Origin: Rickettsiales bacterium
GTDB taxonomy: Bacteria > Pseudomonadota > Alphaproteobacteria > G027485855
Direction: 5' to 3'
Assembly: GCA_027485855.1 (NCBI GenBank)
Contig: JAIXQD010000033.1
Span: 124,001-188,000, forward strand
DNA length: 64,000 nucleotides
Part shown: positions 38,357-47,983 of the stretch, piece after piece
How positions within the stretch are numbered: the stretch's first letter is position 1
How the letters are laid out: every line of letters begins with the position of its first letter
Made by a program: the position numbers and the translations under genes
Notes under the pieces: model-generated
What the model saw: only the letters and a program-made list of their open reading frames with translations
What the model was told of the DNA's origin: nothing
Database searches by the model: none

Positions 38357-38839
38357 ATGAAGGGCGACGCCAAAGTTATTAAACATCTCAATACCATCCT
38401 CACCAACGAATTATCGGCCATCAACCAATATTTTTTGCATGCCCGCATTCTTAAAAATTGGGGCCTGATGCGTCTCGCCGCTAAAGTTTACGCCGAAAGC
38501 ATCGGTGAGATGAAACATGCCGACCTCATCATCGAGCGCGTGCTGTTTTTAGAGGGTCTCCCCAATGTGCAAGATTTGCATAAGCTCAAAATTGGCGAAA
38601 CCCTGCCCGAAATTTTCGTGGCCGATATGGGGCTTGAAACCCATAATCGCACCTGCCTTAGAGCCGCCATAGCGCATTGCGAGTCGGTGGGCGACTATCA
38701 AAGCCGCGATATTCTTATGCAAATTCTGGCCGATACCGAAGAACATATCGATTGGATTGAAACCCAGCAGGACCTCATCAAGCGCCTTGGTCTGGTTGGC
38801 TATCAGCAGCAGCATGTGCATGAGGGCAACGCCGCTTAA
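38357..38839 (+). CDS. bfr: Bacterioferritin
   Basis: Iron-storage protein, 160 residues, 24-mer cage with haem. Ferroxidase ligands E18, E51 and H54 and haem ligand M52 (SIGEMKHAD) are in place, with the second Glu pair in the C-terminal helices (ADTEEHIDWIE). The ATG at 38357 has GAGGAG before it; longer readings lack this. No terminator lies right after the gene; the next plus-strand one is at 39627, beyond an oppositely oriented gene. Confidence 0.96.
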   Translation: MKGDAKVIKHLNTILTNELSAINQYFLHARILKNWGLMRLAAKVYAESIGEMKHADLIIERVLFLEGLPNVQDLHKLKIGETLPEIFVADMGLETHNRTCLRAAIAHCESVGDYQSRDILMQILADTEEHIDWIETQQDLIKRLGLVGYQQQHVHEGNAA

Positions 38840-38859
38840 GGCTTAGTTTTTCGCTTAAG

Positions 38860-39549
38860 TTAAGTAGGACGATTGTTTTCAGATGGTTTTGCGCCAATTT
38901 TTCTATCCATGGTACGTATAGGAATCCCCTCAATACGTATTGGCGCCCCCTCTGCAAACAATTGTCCATTTTTGTCTATCCAAGCGGTTCCCTGACTTCT
39001 CGCCATATAATCATCGCCAGAACTGCGATCTTCATCATAGCAATGAAACAAACATTCAACACCCATTGATCGAATACGACAAATAGACGCCGCAAGCAAT
39101 TGATCTACGTATATAGATTTGGGCTGTCGTTCGTATCTGCCGTCAGAATCTTTTTGCCATTCACCTGGTACAAAAAAATGAACTCTGCTGGTCTTATCGC
39201 TGACTTGCTGTTGTGTCAGAAGGTCAATCACTGAAGTACTAAGAGGACTATAATGAAAGAACGTGTTGGTATCTGGATTATCAACATACCCGCCAATACA
39301 GCCACATAATCCGAACGTCGCCATAGTTGTGCCTTTGGGAGCCGTATGGTGTGCATCCATATCAACCAACACATCAAATCTCTGCCTAAGTTCATCTGCA
39401 ACACAAATAGGATTATGATAAGCTGTGGCATCCTTAGCATTAGCAGACCAAAGATATCTCGATAATAGATGCGCCATCTCAGTATACGTCATCTCAGTCA
39501 TCACAAAAAAACCCTTCAAATAAGAATTCAGCACATTTCGTATGCTCAT
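38860..39549 (-). CDS. CheD-like deamidase-fold protein, low GC
   Basis: No close family recognised; 229 residues. The segment TFGLCGCIGGYVDN..FFHY matches the CheD pattern: T78, C84 (six later) and H99 correspond to the Thr-Cys-His of CheD glutamine deamidases. LAASICRIRSMGVECLFHCY near 150 resembles the later CheD helix-strand. No chemotaxis genes are near. Base composition is about 40-45% GC in sampled stretches against about 55% in bfr, suggesting transfer. The start may be 39549 or 39501, where AAGGG precedes the ATG. Confidence 0.6.
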   Translation of the reverse strand: MSIRNVLNSYLKGFFVMTEMTYTEMAHLLSRYLWSANAKDATAYHNPICVADELRQRFDVLVDMDAHHTAPKGTTMATFGLCGCIGGYVDNPDTNTFFHYSPLSTSVIDLLTQQQVSDKTSRVHFFVPGEWQKDSDGRYERQPKSIYVDQLLAASICRIRSMGVECLFHCYDEDRSSGDDYMARSQGTAWIDKNGQLFAEGAPIRIEGIPIRTMDRKIGAKPSENNRPT

Positions 39550-39626
39550 AATTAAACACCATGAACGTGAATTATTATTTATTTTCTATGCCCCGCTACA
39601 GTTAAAACCTCTCTATTGCTAAGACT

Positions 39627-39652
39627 AAGCCTCGCTTTTGCGGGGTTTTTTT
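39627..39652 (+). terminator. Plus-strand terminator with no adjacent upstream gene
   Basis: Stem cctcgc/gcgggg (39630-39635 with 39640-39645), flanked by AAG/TTT and followed by seven T. It points toward the EAL gene although the nearest plus-strand gene upstream is bfr, 790 bp away. Possibly the original bfr terminator, or the end of a small RNA. Confidence 0.75.
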
Positions 39653-39803
39653 ATGTCGGCTTGCCCCGATAAAAGCTAATTCTGAGTTTGTTAATTATTT
39701 CGCGGCAGGATAGGCCATAGACAACACCAAGAAATGTTCAAAAGAAAATTGGCAGCATAAAAGTAGGGCCGCGTCTTGTTAACATTCTCTTAAGGATTTA
39801 CGC

Positions 39804-41516
39804 TTGAATAATTCTGTACCCTTTCCCAAAGACGCTGCCAGCGCGGCCTTGCTCGCCGCAGGCGATATCGCCTTTGATTGGGACATGCTGCGCCAGGAAA
39901 TAATCTGGGCCGGCGAGACACGCGGCATCTTGCCTGATTTAGCCAACCACAACGCCGCCGCTTTTACCGACCGCATCCACCCTGAAGATGCGGCACGCGT
40001 GGCCGAAGCCCGCCTTAATTTACGTGCCCATAACCGCCTGCTCGATATTGAATATCGCCTGCGGCAAGATGATGGCAGCGAAGTTTGGGTGCATGAGCGC
40101 TCGCGCGCCGAGTTTGGCTATTTGGGCGATCTTATTCGCGTGCGCGGTGTTGTGCGCAGCATTACGCAAAAAAAGGTCAAAGAAGCGCAGCTTGAGCACC
40201 AAGCCCATTTCGACCCGCTCACGGGCCGCCCCAACCGCACACATTTAATCCAAACGCTTGAAGAAGTCTGCCACAAGCAACCACAACAGCATCTGGCCTA
40301 TTTTGCCATCGGCATCGATAATATGGCCGTTATCAGCGACGCCATTGGCAGCAGTGCCACCGATATTGTGCTGACTGGCTTTGCCCAGCGGCTTGAGCGC
40401 TGCTTGCAAAAACTCAATGAGCGCGGCCAGCCGCTTTTAGGCCGTGTGGCGGGTGATGTATTTGGTGCGGTGCTATTTACCGAGCAACCGCTTGAGCAAC
40501 TGGCGCAAGCGATTATCGAATCCTTCCGCACGCTGCCCATTGAAACGCCGGTTTGCCCTATTCACCTTAATGTCTCAATTGGCGGGGTTGATTGGCCACA
40601 AAGCGCCGATACCGCCATCGACACTATGGTGCGTGCCGAGCAGGCCTTGGCCGAGGCCCGCCGCTTAGGGGTCAATTCCTTTGTGGCTTTTCGCCCATCC
40701 GAGATGCGTCGGCAAAGTCAGCGCCGCACCTTACAACTGGGCGAAATGATTCAACGCGCCCTTAAACTGGGTGGGCTTGAGCTGGCCTATCAGCCAATTG
40801 TGCGCGCCGGCGATAGCGCCGTTAGCTATTACGAGGCCCTTATGCGCCTGCGTGACGAGGACGGGCAACTGATGCTCGCCCGCGATTTTATGCCCGCGGT
40901 TGAGCAACTCGGCCTCACCAGACAAATCGACCAAATGGCTTTTGGTCTGGCCTGGCGTGAGCTGGCCGCTCGCCCCGATTTGCGCCTGGCTATCAATATT
41001 TCTGGCCTCACCGCCTGCGATGTTGATTGGCGCAAATATATGCAAACGCATTTAGCCGCACGCCCTGATTTAGCCCGCCGTTTGGTTATTGAAATTACCG
41101 AAACCCACGCCATAGACGACCTCACCGAAACCGTGCGCTTTGTCGGCATGGTGCGTGAGTGCGGCGGCAGAGTAGCGCTCGATGATTTTGGCGCCGGCTT
41201 TACGGCGCTGCGCCATATTCGCGCGCTGGCTATCGAAATTCTCAAAATTGATGGCAGCCTTGTGCGCGATGTGGTGCATTCGCCCGACCAGCAAGTGCTG
41301 GTACGCACCTTGGTGACTTTAGCCAAGGGCTTGGGCCTTATCACTGTAGCCGAATGTGTGGAAGATACCGCCACCGCGCAATGGCTGCGCGCCGAGGGCG
41401 TCGATATGCTGCAAGGCCAGCTTTATGGCATGCCAGCAGCGTTACCGCCAAAAGCCAGCGCGCCCGCCGCAACGCCACTGGTGCCCGAAGGCGTGAGCAC
41501 GCTCACCCGCGCCTAA
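39804..41516 (+). CDS. PAS-GGDEF(degenerate)-EAL protein
   Basis: Cyclic-di-GMP phosphodiesterase candidate, 570 residues, cytoplasmic. A PAS-like sensor is at about 20-125, a GGDEF domain at 130-300 whose signature has decayed to AGDVF (216-220), and an EAL domain at 310-550. EAL residues present: YEALMRL (E344), N398, E430, DD at 460-461 and K481. So it probably degrades rather than makes c-di-GMP. The start is a TTG with AAGGA upstream. No partner genes adjacent. Confidence 0.88.
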   Translation: MNNSVPFPKDAASAALLAAGDIAFDWDMLRQEIIWAGETRGILPDLANHNAAAFTDRIHPEDAARVAEARLNLRAHNRLLDIEYRLRQDDGSEVWVHERSRAEFGYLGDLIRVRGVVRSITQKKVKEAQLEHQAHFDPLTGRPNRTHLIQTLEEVCHKQPQQHLAYFAIGIDNMAVISDAIGSSATDIVLTGFAQRLERCLQKLNERGQPLLGRVAGDVFGAVLFTEQPLEQLAQAIIESFRTLPIETPVCPIHLNVSIGGVDWPQSADTAIDTMVRAEQALAEARRLGVNSFVAFRPSEMRRQSQRRTLQLGEMIQRALKLGGLELAYQPIVRAGDSAVSYYEALMRLRDEDGQLMLARDFMPAVEQLGLTRQIDQMAFGLAWRELAARPDLRLAINISGLTACDVDWRKYMQTHLAARPDLARRLVIEITETHAIDDLTETVRFVGMVRECGGRVALDDFGAGFTALRHIRALAIEILKIDGSLVRDVVHSPDQQVLVRTLVTLAKGLGLITVAECVEDTATAQWLRAEGVDMLQGQLYGMPAALPPKASAPAATPLVPEGVSTLTRA

Positions 41517-41529
41517 ATCAGCAAAGCCC

Positions 41530-41577
41530 AAACTAGGCCGCCGACTAAGCCCCCGACTAAACCACGGACTAAGCCGC
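41530..41577 (-). repeat. Four 12 bp repeats giving four in-frame TAG codons after clpB
   Basis: On the minus strand the clpB stop TAG (41569-41571) is followed in frame by TAG at 41557-41559, 41545-41547 and 41533-41535, each exactly 12 bp on. Units have the form g-ggc-tTAGtcg with few changes. Confidence 0.95.
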
Positions 41578-44145
41578 GGCCGATTGTTTTGTCTGTAGCT
41601 GCAAGCCCTCGCCGCCCACATCAACCAACAGTGCCGAGCCATCTAAAATATCGCCGCGCAACAAAGACTGCGCCAACATATCTTGCAGATTGCGCTGAAT
41701 AACGCGCTTCAGCGGCCTTGCACCATAGGCAGGGTCATAGCCGGCATCCGCCAACCAATCACGCGCTGCGGTAGTCACCTCTAGCGTGATTTGTTTTTCG
41801 GCCAATAATTTTTCTAGGCGCTGCAATTGTATGCTCACAATACTGCCCATATCATCACGCGACAGCCGTTTGAAAATTAATATTTCGTCCAGTCGGTTCA
41901 AAAACTCGGGGCGGAAATGCGCGCGCACGGCGGCCATCACCATATTTTTTGCCGCGATAACATCACCACCGGCCGCTAAAGCCTCGCTGCCTAAATTGCT
42001 GGTTAAAACAATAAGCGTGTTTTTAAAATCAACCGTCCGGCCTTGTCCATCGGTGAGGCGACCATCATCCAACACTTGCAGCAAAATGTTAAACACATCG
42101 GGGTGCGCTTTTTCAACCTCATCAAATAATATCACCTGATAAGGCCGACGACGCACAGCCTCGGTTAACACCCCGCCCTCATCATAACCCACATAGCCGG
42201 GCGGCGCGCCAATCAGCCTTGCCACCGAGTGTTTTTCCATAAACTCACTCATGTCAATGCGCACCATCGCCGTATCATCATCAAACAAAAACTGCGCCAG
42301 CGTTTTGCATAATTCAGTTTTGCCCACACCGGTTGGCCCCAAAAACAAGAACGAGCCCATGGGCCGGTTCGGGTCTTGCAAGCCAGCGCGGGCACGCCGC
42401 ACCGCATTGCTTACTGCAACAATGGCTTCTTCCTGCCCCACCACACGCTGGCGCAAAACATTTTCCATCTGCAAAAGTTTTTCGCGCTCGCCTGCTAACA
42501 TGCGCTCAACTTGAATACCCGTCCAACGACTGACAACAGCGGCAATATCACTGGCGCGCACGGCTTCTTTAAGCATATTGTCGCTATTGGCGCTTTCAGC
42601 GGCGGCAATCTTTTTTTCTAATGATGGAATGGTGCTATAGGTCAGCTCGCCCGCCTTGGCAAAAGACCCCTCACGCTGGGCTTTATCTAATTCAGTGCGG
42701 GCCAGCTCTAATTGCTCTTTTAGTTTTTGTGCTTGGTGCAGCTGCTCTTTTTCGGCTTGCCACTTGGCCAATAGTGCACTGGCCTCTTGCTCAAAATCGC
42801 TTAATTCTTTTTCTAGTCTCAGCAACCGATCACGGCTGGCGGCATCTTGCTCGCGCCGCAAAGCCTCGCGCTCAATTTTTAACTGAATAATGCGGCGCTC
42901 CAGCTCATCCACCGCCTCGGGCTTGCTGTCAATTTCCATTTTAAGGCGCGAGGCCGCTTCATCGACCAAATCAATCGCTTTATCGGGCAAAAATCTGTCG
43001 GTGATATAACGGTGGCTTAGCTGCGCTGCGGCCACCAATGCAGAATCGGTAATACGGATACCATGATGCAACTCATACTTCTCTTTAAGCCCACGCAAAA
43101 TTGAGATGGTATCAGCCACCGTGGGCTCAGCCACAAACACGGGCTGAAAGCGCCGCGCCAAAGCCGCATCTTTTTCAATATGCTGGCGATATTCATCAAG
43201 CGTGGTAGCACCCACACAATGCAACTCGCCCCGCGCCAAAGCGGGCTTGAGCATATTGGACGCATCCATACTGCCCTCGGCCTTGCCCGCGCCAACCAAA
43301 GTATGCAGCTCATCAATAAATAAAATAATCTCGCCTGCGGCCTCGCCCACCTCTTGCAACACGGCTTTGAGGCGCTCTTCAAACTCGCCCCTAAATTTGG
43401 CCCCTGCAATCAGCGCGCCTAAATCTAACACCAAGAGGCGCTTATTTTTAAGTCCCTCGGGCACATCGCCTTTTACAATACGCTGCGCTAAGCCCTCAAC
43501 AATGGCGGTTTTGCCAACCCCAGGCTCGCCAATTAACACCGGATTATTTTTAGTGCGACGCGCCAAAACCTGAATCGTCCGCCGAATCTCCTCATCGCGG
43601 CCAATCACCGGATCAAGCTTATTGGCACGAGCGGCCATGGTTAAATCGCGCGCATATTTTTTAAGCGCGTCATAGCCGCCTTCGGCATTGGCGCTATCGG
43701 CTTTGCGCCCTTGGCGCAAAGCCGATAGCGCCGCTTGTAATTTTTGCGGCACAACACCAGCTTGCGCCAAAATTTTTGCGCATTCGCTACCCTCGGCCAA
43801 ACTTAGTGCCAACAGCATGCGCTCGACGGTGATATATTGGTCATCGGCTTTTTTAGCGAGCTGCTCTACATCCGCAAAAAGCCGCGCAATTTCTGGCGAC
43901 AAATAAAGATTATCGCCGCCCTCAACTTTTGGCACACGCGCTAAAGCTGCGGCCACAGCTTCTTGTATGGCTTTAACATTAGCGCCCGCAGCCTGCAGCA
44001 AGTTACCCGAAAGCCCCTCCGCATCATCCAGCAGCACTTTTAACAAATGCTCGGGCAGCAATCTTTGGTGACGCGCACTTAAAGCCTGTAATTGTGCGTT
44101 CTGAATAAAGCCCTTCAGACGATCGGTATATTTTTCTAGATTCAT
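41569..44145 (-). CDS. clpB: ClpB disaggregase chaperone
   Basis: Hexameric AAA+ chaperone that rescues aggregated proteins with DnaK. 858 residues: N domain 1-150, NBD1 with Walker A GEPGVGKT at 206-213, coiled-coil middle domain about 400-520, NBD2 with Walker A GPTGVGKT and Walker [11 protein letters not shown]. Last in a run after the glycosyltransferase genes, 11 bp behind, but heat-shock genes usually have their own promoter; I could not pick one out. Ends in a serial amber repeat. Confidence 0.97.
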   Translation of the reverse strand: MNLEKYTDRLKGFIQNAQLQALSARHQRLLPEHLLKVLLDDAEGLSGNLLQAAGANVKAIQEAVAAALARVPKVEGGDNLYLSPEIARLFADVEQLAKKADDQYITVERMLLALSLAEGSECAKILAQAGVVPQKLQAALSALRQGRKADSANAEGGYDALKKYARDLTMAARANKLDPVIGRDEEIRRTIQVLARRTKNNPVLIGEPGVGKTAIVEGLAQRIVKGDVPEGLKNKRLLVLDLGALIAGAKFRGEFEERLKAVLQEVGEAAGEIILFIDELHTLVGAGKAEGSMDASNMLKPALARGELHCVGATTLDEYRQHIEKDAALARRFQPVFVAEPTVADTISILRGLKEKYELHHGIRITDSALVAAAQLSHRYITDRFLPDKAIDLVDEAASRLKMEIDSKPEAVDELERRIIQLKIEREALRREQDAASRDRLLRLEKELSDFEQEASALLAKWQAEKEQLHQAQKLKEQLELARTELDKAQREGSFAKAGELTYSTIPSLEKKIAAAESANSDNMLKEAVRASDIAAVVSRWTGIQVERMLAGEREKLLQMENVLRQRVVGQEEAIVAVSNAVRRARAGLQDPNRPMGSFLFLGPTGVGKTELCKTLAQFLFDDDTAMVRIDMSEFMEKHSVARLIGAPPGYVGYDEGGVLTEAVRRRPYQVILFDEVEKAHPDVFNILLQVLDDGRLTDGQGRTVDFKNTLIVLTSNLGSEALAAGGDVIAAKNMVMAAVRAHFRPEFLNRLDEILIFKRLSRDDMGSIVSIQLQRLEKLLAEKQITLEVTTAARDWLADAGYDPAYGARPLKRVIQRNLQDMLAQSLLRGDILDGSALLVDVGGEGLQLQTKQSAAA

Positions 44146-44156
44146 GACGCCTCCCT

Positions 44157-44951
44157 TTAAGGCATGTGGGTAGTCACGGGCAAGGGTGCAAGGTCATAGC
44201 GCGCTTTTAAGTAAGATAAAAATGGGTAAAGCCCGGCACAAATGGCTAATAACAGGCCAAGCCCGCCTTCGCGGTAGCCATGACGGCGCACATAGCATTT
44301 CCAAAAACGGCCAAAAATGCGCAAAACATTGCGCCGCAAAGTGCCGATATCGCCGCTGTCACGCAAATCTAAGGCATGCGCGGTGGTGTAGCGGTTCAAC
44401 CGATGCAGCAAATCGGTAATGTCACGGTCAACATAATGCTCGATGCGGTTTTGCAAAACCCCCGCACAAGCGCCATGCAGTTTAACCTTGGGATGCACGC
44501 GCTGATTGCCCCACTCTTTGCAGCCGGCACGAAACAAACAGGCCTTAGCCGACACACCAAACGAGGCGCCCCAACCATAGCGCACCAAACGCGTGCCAAT
44601 AAAATTATCGAAAGGCACCCGATACCAATCGCCCTTATGCTCGCTGTGCGGCTTCTCAACAATACGCCGAATTTCGTAGGCTAATTCTGTGCTGACGCGC
44701 TCATCTGCATCAACCTCTAATATCCACCGGCCAGCACAAGCAGCAATGGCCGCCATGCGTCTTTCGCCCTCTAGCGGCCACGCGCCCTCAACAACCTTTG
44801 CGCCAAAATTTGACGCAATCGCCGCCGACGCATCTTGGCAGCGGTCAAGCAGCACCACAATTTCATCGGCAAAGCGCAAGCGCTCAAGGCAGGCGGTTAA
44901 TTGTGTGGCTTCATTATGTGCCACCACGAGGGCCGAAATCTGTATGCTCAT
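44157..44951 (-). CDS. Family 2 glycosyltransferase (WaaE/KdtX-like)
   Basis: 264 residues. GT2 N-terminal fold with [12 protein letters not shown], a short DRCQD and the catalytic DADERVS. The C-terminal half resembles lipopolysaccharide core glucosyltransferases of the WaaE/KdtX group ([30 protein letters not shown]). The ATG at 44951 overlaps the gtrA stop as ATGA. Probably adds a sugar to the LPS core or a related envelope glycan. Confidence 0.83.
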   Translation of the reverse strand: MSIQISALVVAHNEATQLTACLERLRFADEIVVLLDRCQDASAAIASNFGAKVVEGAWPLEGERRMAAIAACAGRWILEVDADERVSTELAYEIRRIVEKPHSEHKGDWYRVPFDNFIGTRLVRYGWGASFGVSAKACLFRAGCKEWGNQRVHPKVKLHGACAGVLQNRIEHYVDRDITDLLHRLNRYTTAHALDLRDSGDIGTLRRNVLRIFGRFWKCYVRRHGYREGGLGLLLAICAGLYPFLSYLKARYDLAPLPVTTHMP

Positions 44952-45367
44952 CTGAACACCCATTTTTTTGAGGCAGAAAAATTAAACAGCAAACCCGCAA
45001 GCGAGCCTGCGGCCACCCCTAAAAGCGGATACGCGGCCACAAGCGGCACAGTCAGCAGCAACAATACATAGGCACCATAATTCAGGGCAAAGCCGCCAAG
45101 ATTTACGCCCAAAAACAGCGCCCATTGCCGCCACATAACAGTCTCGCGACTATGCTGCACAAAAGTAAAAATACGATTACAGGCAAAGGTAAAGCTGGCC
45201 GCCGCTATATAGGAAAATATTCTACCGCTATAAGGGTCAAAGCCGGCTTGCAGCAATAACCACAACAAGCCCGCATCAACCACAAACCCGCCCGTGCCGA
45301 CCAAGGCAAAACGAAAAAACGGCCAGCGCCACAACCGCATAATTAAAGATACAAAGGGCGCCAGCAT
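44948..45367 (-). CDS. GtrA-family membrane protein
   Basis: 139 residues, four predicted membrane helices. The GtrA signature FFRFALVGTGGFVVDAGLLW is at the N-terminus and [11 protein letters not shown] at the end. GtrA proteins are thought to flip polyprenyl-phosphate-linked sugars. It lies 6 bp after a DPM-like glycosyltransferase and overlaps the next one, matching the gtrA-gtrB linkage. Confidence 0.9.
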   Translation of the reverse strand: MLAPFVSLIMRLWRWPFFRFALVGTGGFVVDAGLLWLLLQAGFDPYSGRIFSYIAAASFTFACNRIFTFVQHSRETVMWRQWALFLGVNLGGFALNYGAYVLLLLTVPLVAAYPLLGVAAGSLAGLLFNFSASKKWVFR

Positions 45368-45373
45368 GGCCGG

Positions 45374-46333
45374 TTAGTTTTTAGCATCGGGCAAGGGCGG
45401 CGCTGGCAATGCCAAATAGGCCAAGCGCTTAGCCTCAACCCGCCCGCGGGTTACGGTTGATAATATCAAGCCCGCCGTGAATGACAGCGCCGATAAAACC
45501 ACCAAACTTGCCGCTAAAATCGCGCTAGGGAAACGCGGCACCAGCCCCGTTTGCAAAAACTCTGTGACCACCGGCCAGCCCAAAGCCAAGGCCAGCAGCA
45601 ACAAAACCACGCCGCCCAAGCCGAAAAACTGCAAGGGCCGCTCTTGTTTTACTAAATGCGCAATCAGCATCAATATTTTAAAGCCGTCCTTATAGGTGCT
45701 GAGCTTACTCACCGAGCCAGGGGGGCGGTCCTTATAGGGTGTGTCAACCTCGGCCACAGGCAAGCGCAGCTGCAACGCATGCACGGTAAATTCTGTTTCA
45801 ATTTCAAAGCCCGCTGCCGTTGCCGGAAATGATTTTACAAATCTCCGCGAAAATACCCGAAAGCCTGAAAGCATATCGCCAAAGCGTTGGCCAAAAATCC
45901 ACGCCACAATGCTGGTCAGCAGCCAATTACCAAAACGATGCCCTGTGCGATAAGCCGCCGCAATATCTGTCACCCGCGCACCATTGACCATATCGAGCTG
46001 CTCGCTTTGCAATTTGTGCACCAAGGCCGGCGCCGAGGCCGCATGATAGGTCGCATCGCCATCAACCATCACATAAATATCGGCATCAATATCGGCAAAC
46101 ATGCGGCGCACCACATTGCCCTTGCCCTTTTGTGGCTCATGCCGCACCACAGCGCCAGCAGCCAAAGCAACCTTAGCGGTGTCGTCCTTGCTGTTATTGT
46201 CATAAACATAAATCACCGCCTGCGGCAAAGCGGCCTTAAAATCTTGCACCACTTGCGCAATGGCCGCGGCCTCGTTGTAGCACGGCACGCATACCGCTAT
46301 TTTGGCAGAACTTTGGGCGGCACTATTAGTCAT
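45374..46333 (-). CDS. Polyprenyl-phosphate glycosyltransferase (GtrB/DPM-like)
   Basis: 319 residues. GT2 domain with CVPCYNEAAAI, YDNNSKDDT and the catalytic VDGDATYHA; ends with two membrane helices (about 235-255 and 268-292). Such enzymes move a sugar from a nucleotide donor to polyprenyl phosphate on the cytoplasmic face. Its start overlaps the upstream GT-C gene by 8 bp. Sugar unknown. Confidence 0.88.
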   Translation of the reverse strand: MTNSAAQSSAKIAVCVPCYNEAAAIAQVVQDFKAALPQAVIYVYDNNSKDDTAKVALAAGAVVRHEPQKGKGNVVRRMFADIDADIYVMVDGDATYHAASAPALVHKLQSEQLDMVNGARVTDIAAAYRTGHRFGNWLLTSIVAWIFGQRFGDMLSGFRVFSRRFVKSFPATAAGFEIETEFTVHALQLRLPVAEVDTPYKDRPPGSVSKLSTYKDGFKILMLIAHLVKQERPLQFFGLGGVVLLLLALALGWPVVTEFLQTGLVPRFPSAILAASLVVLSALSFTAGLILSTVTRGRVEAKRLAYLALPAPPLPDAKN

Positions 46334-47951
46334 GATTTGCTCCTTGTTTTAATGGGCATAGCCAAAAGACATAGCCAAAATTATCCTGCACGGTGCCACA
46401 ATTGCTCTTGGGCGGCAAGCTGAACGGGCGCGGCAAATGCGCGTTTAATAGGCGCAGCCCAATAGCAATCTGATAATCATCATAAAGCGGATAAAGCAAA
46501 TAAAACGGCCCCTGATGCGCACCAATGCGCGCATGCACAATTTGATTAATGCCTTTTTCGCTTTGGTCGGGGCTGGCAAAATTACTTTGAAAACGCACCG
46601 CCGCAATAGTTTGCGGCAAGGCCGTAACGATATGGCTATAAGGCTCAAAGCCAGCCATCAGCAGCATGGCATTATCTGGCAGATCAAGCCCGCGCACGCC
46701 CACATAACCCTCTGTTGGCCATGCGGGGGCGCGCCCCCAATCGGCGGGCTTGGTGGCAGCAAGCATGCCGGTGCACAAAAGCAAAAGCAGCGCAAATTTA
46801 TGCCAGGGTAAAAAAGGCAAACGCCACAGCACTAAAAATAAAATAAGCGGCGCAAGCATTTCTAGCGGCAAAACATAACGATAAATGGCAAACATCAATA
46901 ACCAGCAAACATAGCTTAAAGCGGCAAAAGCAAAAATATAGGCTGTGGCATTTGGCGTATTGGCAGGCGGCGATGCATCACGCCAAAGCAGCGATATGAA
47001 ACCCGCCGGCAAAGCCAGCACCAGCAGCAGCAAGCGCGGCTCTTTAAATTGTATTTCACCCGCATGGAAAGAATCCTGCCAGATCAACCACGGGAAAGTT
47101 AAATACTCCCACCCATGCGGGATAAAATTTACATCCCGCGCCGAGTTTATTGCCGTCAAGGAGGACTGAAAAACATTATTAAAATACGGAAAAAACGGAT
47201 TATGATAATTTTCCCATAAATACCAGCCCCATGGCGCATAAGTCAGTGCAAAGCCAAGCAGCACACCGAGGCCCACAGCAAAGCTCAGCATAAAACGCCG
47301 TGGCCACTGCGTAACACCCAGCAGCAGGGCAAAACAAACCCCCACTGCAAAAACTGTGGTGGGCAGCTTTATGCCCGACACCAGCCCCACACAAAGGCCC
47401 GCTAAAGCCGCCCAAGCCATGGCCCTTGGCAAAGCAGCCGAAAACAACCATTGCCAGCGACAGAGCAGCAGCAGCAACGCCAACCACACACCAAGGCTGG
47501 TGATGTTATCGTAAAAACTTGTGCCAATTTGCGCCAGCGTGCCCGCACCCAAAAGCCCCATGCCGCCCATGGCAATGCTTATGGCAAGGCGCGGCGCTTT
47601 TGCCAAAGGCGCACATAAAACATAACTAAGCGCCATCAGCAGCGCGCCATTCAGGCTTTGCACAAAAGCTAAAATGGCACTGGCCACGCGTGGCGAAAAC
47701 TCAGTAAACAGCGCATAAAGCGCTAAATCCAGCAGCGGGTTAAAAAAGCTTGGCGTTTGTGCGGGCAGCAAATCAACACCCAAACGACCCTGCCACAGCG
47801 CATGCGCATTATACCAATGATAATTGCGCAAATCCCAATTGGCATCGAGCCCCACCCATTGACCAATAATAATATAAAGTACAGCCCAGCACACAGCCGC
47901 ACCGCCAAGCCATAAAATGACCGTTAAGTTTTTTTGCGTTTTTTGAATCAT
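46326..47951 (-). CDS. GT-C type membrane glycosyltransferase-like protein
   Basis: 541 residues with roughly 11-13 hydrophobic helices. The first outer loop has clustered acidic and aromatic residues (GLDANWDLRNYHWYNA), where GT-C enzymes place their catalytic Asp. The C-terminal 130 residues include a soluble part. It heads the four-gene group with the DPM-like enzyme and GtrA, matching the third, acceptor-specific member of Gtr systems. Family inferred from topology and context. Confidence 0.72.
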   Translation of the reverse strand: MIQKTQKNLTVILWLGGAAVCWAVLYIIIGQWVGLDANWDLRNYHWYNAHALWQGRLGVDLLPAQTPSFFNPLLDLALYALFTEFSPRVASAILAFVQSLNGALLMALSYVLCAPLAKAPRLAISIAMGGMGLLGAGTLAQIGTSFYDNITSLGVWLALLLLLCRWQWLFSAALPRAMAWAALAGLCVGLVSGIKLPTTVFAVGVCFALLLGVTQWPRRFMLSFAVGLGVLLGFALTYAPWGWYLWENYHNPFFPYFNNVFQSSLTAINSARDVNFIPHGWEYLTFPWLIWQDSFHAGEIQFKEPRLLLLVLALPAGFISLLWRDASPPANTPNATAYIFAFAALSYVCWLLMFAIYRYVLPLEMLAPLILFLVLWRLPFLPWHKFALLLLLCTGMLAATKPADWGRAPAWPTEGYVGVRGLDLPDNAMLLMAGFEPYSHIVTALPQTIAAVRFQSNFASPDQSEKGINQIVHARIGAHQGPFYLLYPLYDDYQIAIGLRLLNAHLPRPFSLPPKSNCGTVQDNFGYVFWLCPLKQGANHD

Positions 47952-47983
47952 GCCGATGTTATAAAGGAAAAAATTGAAAAGAG

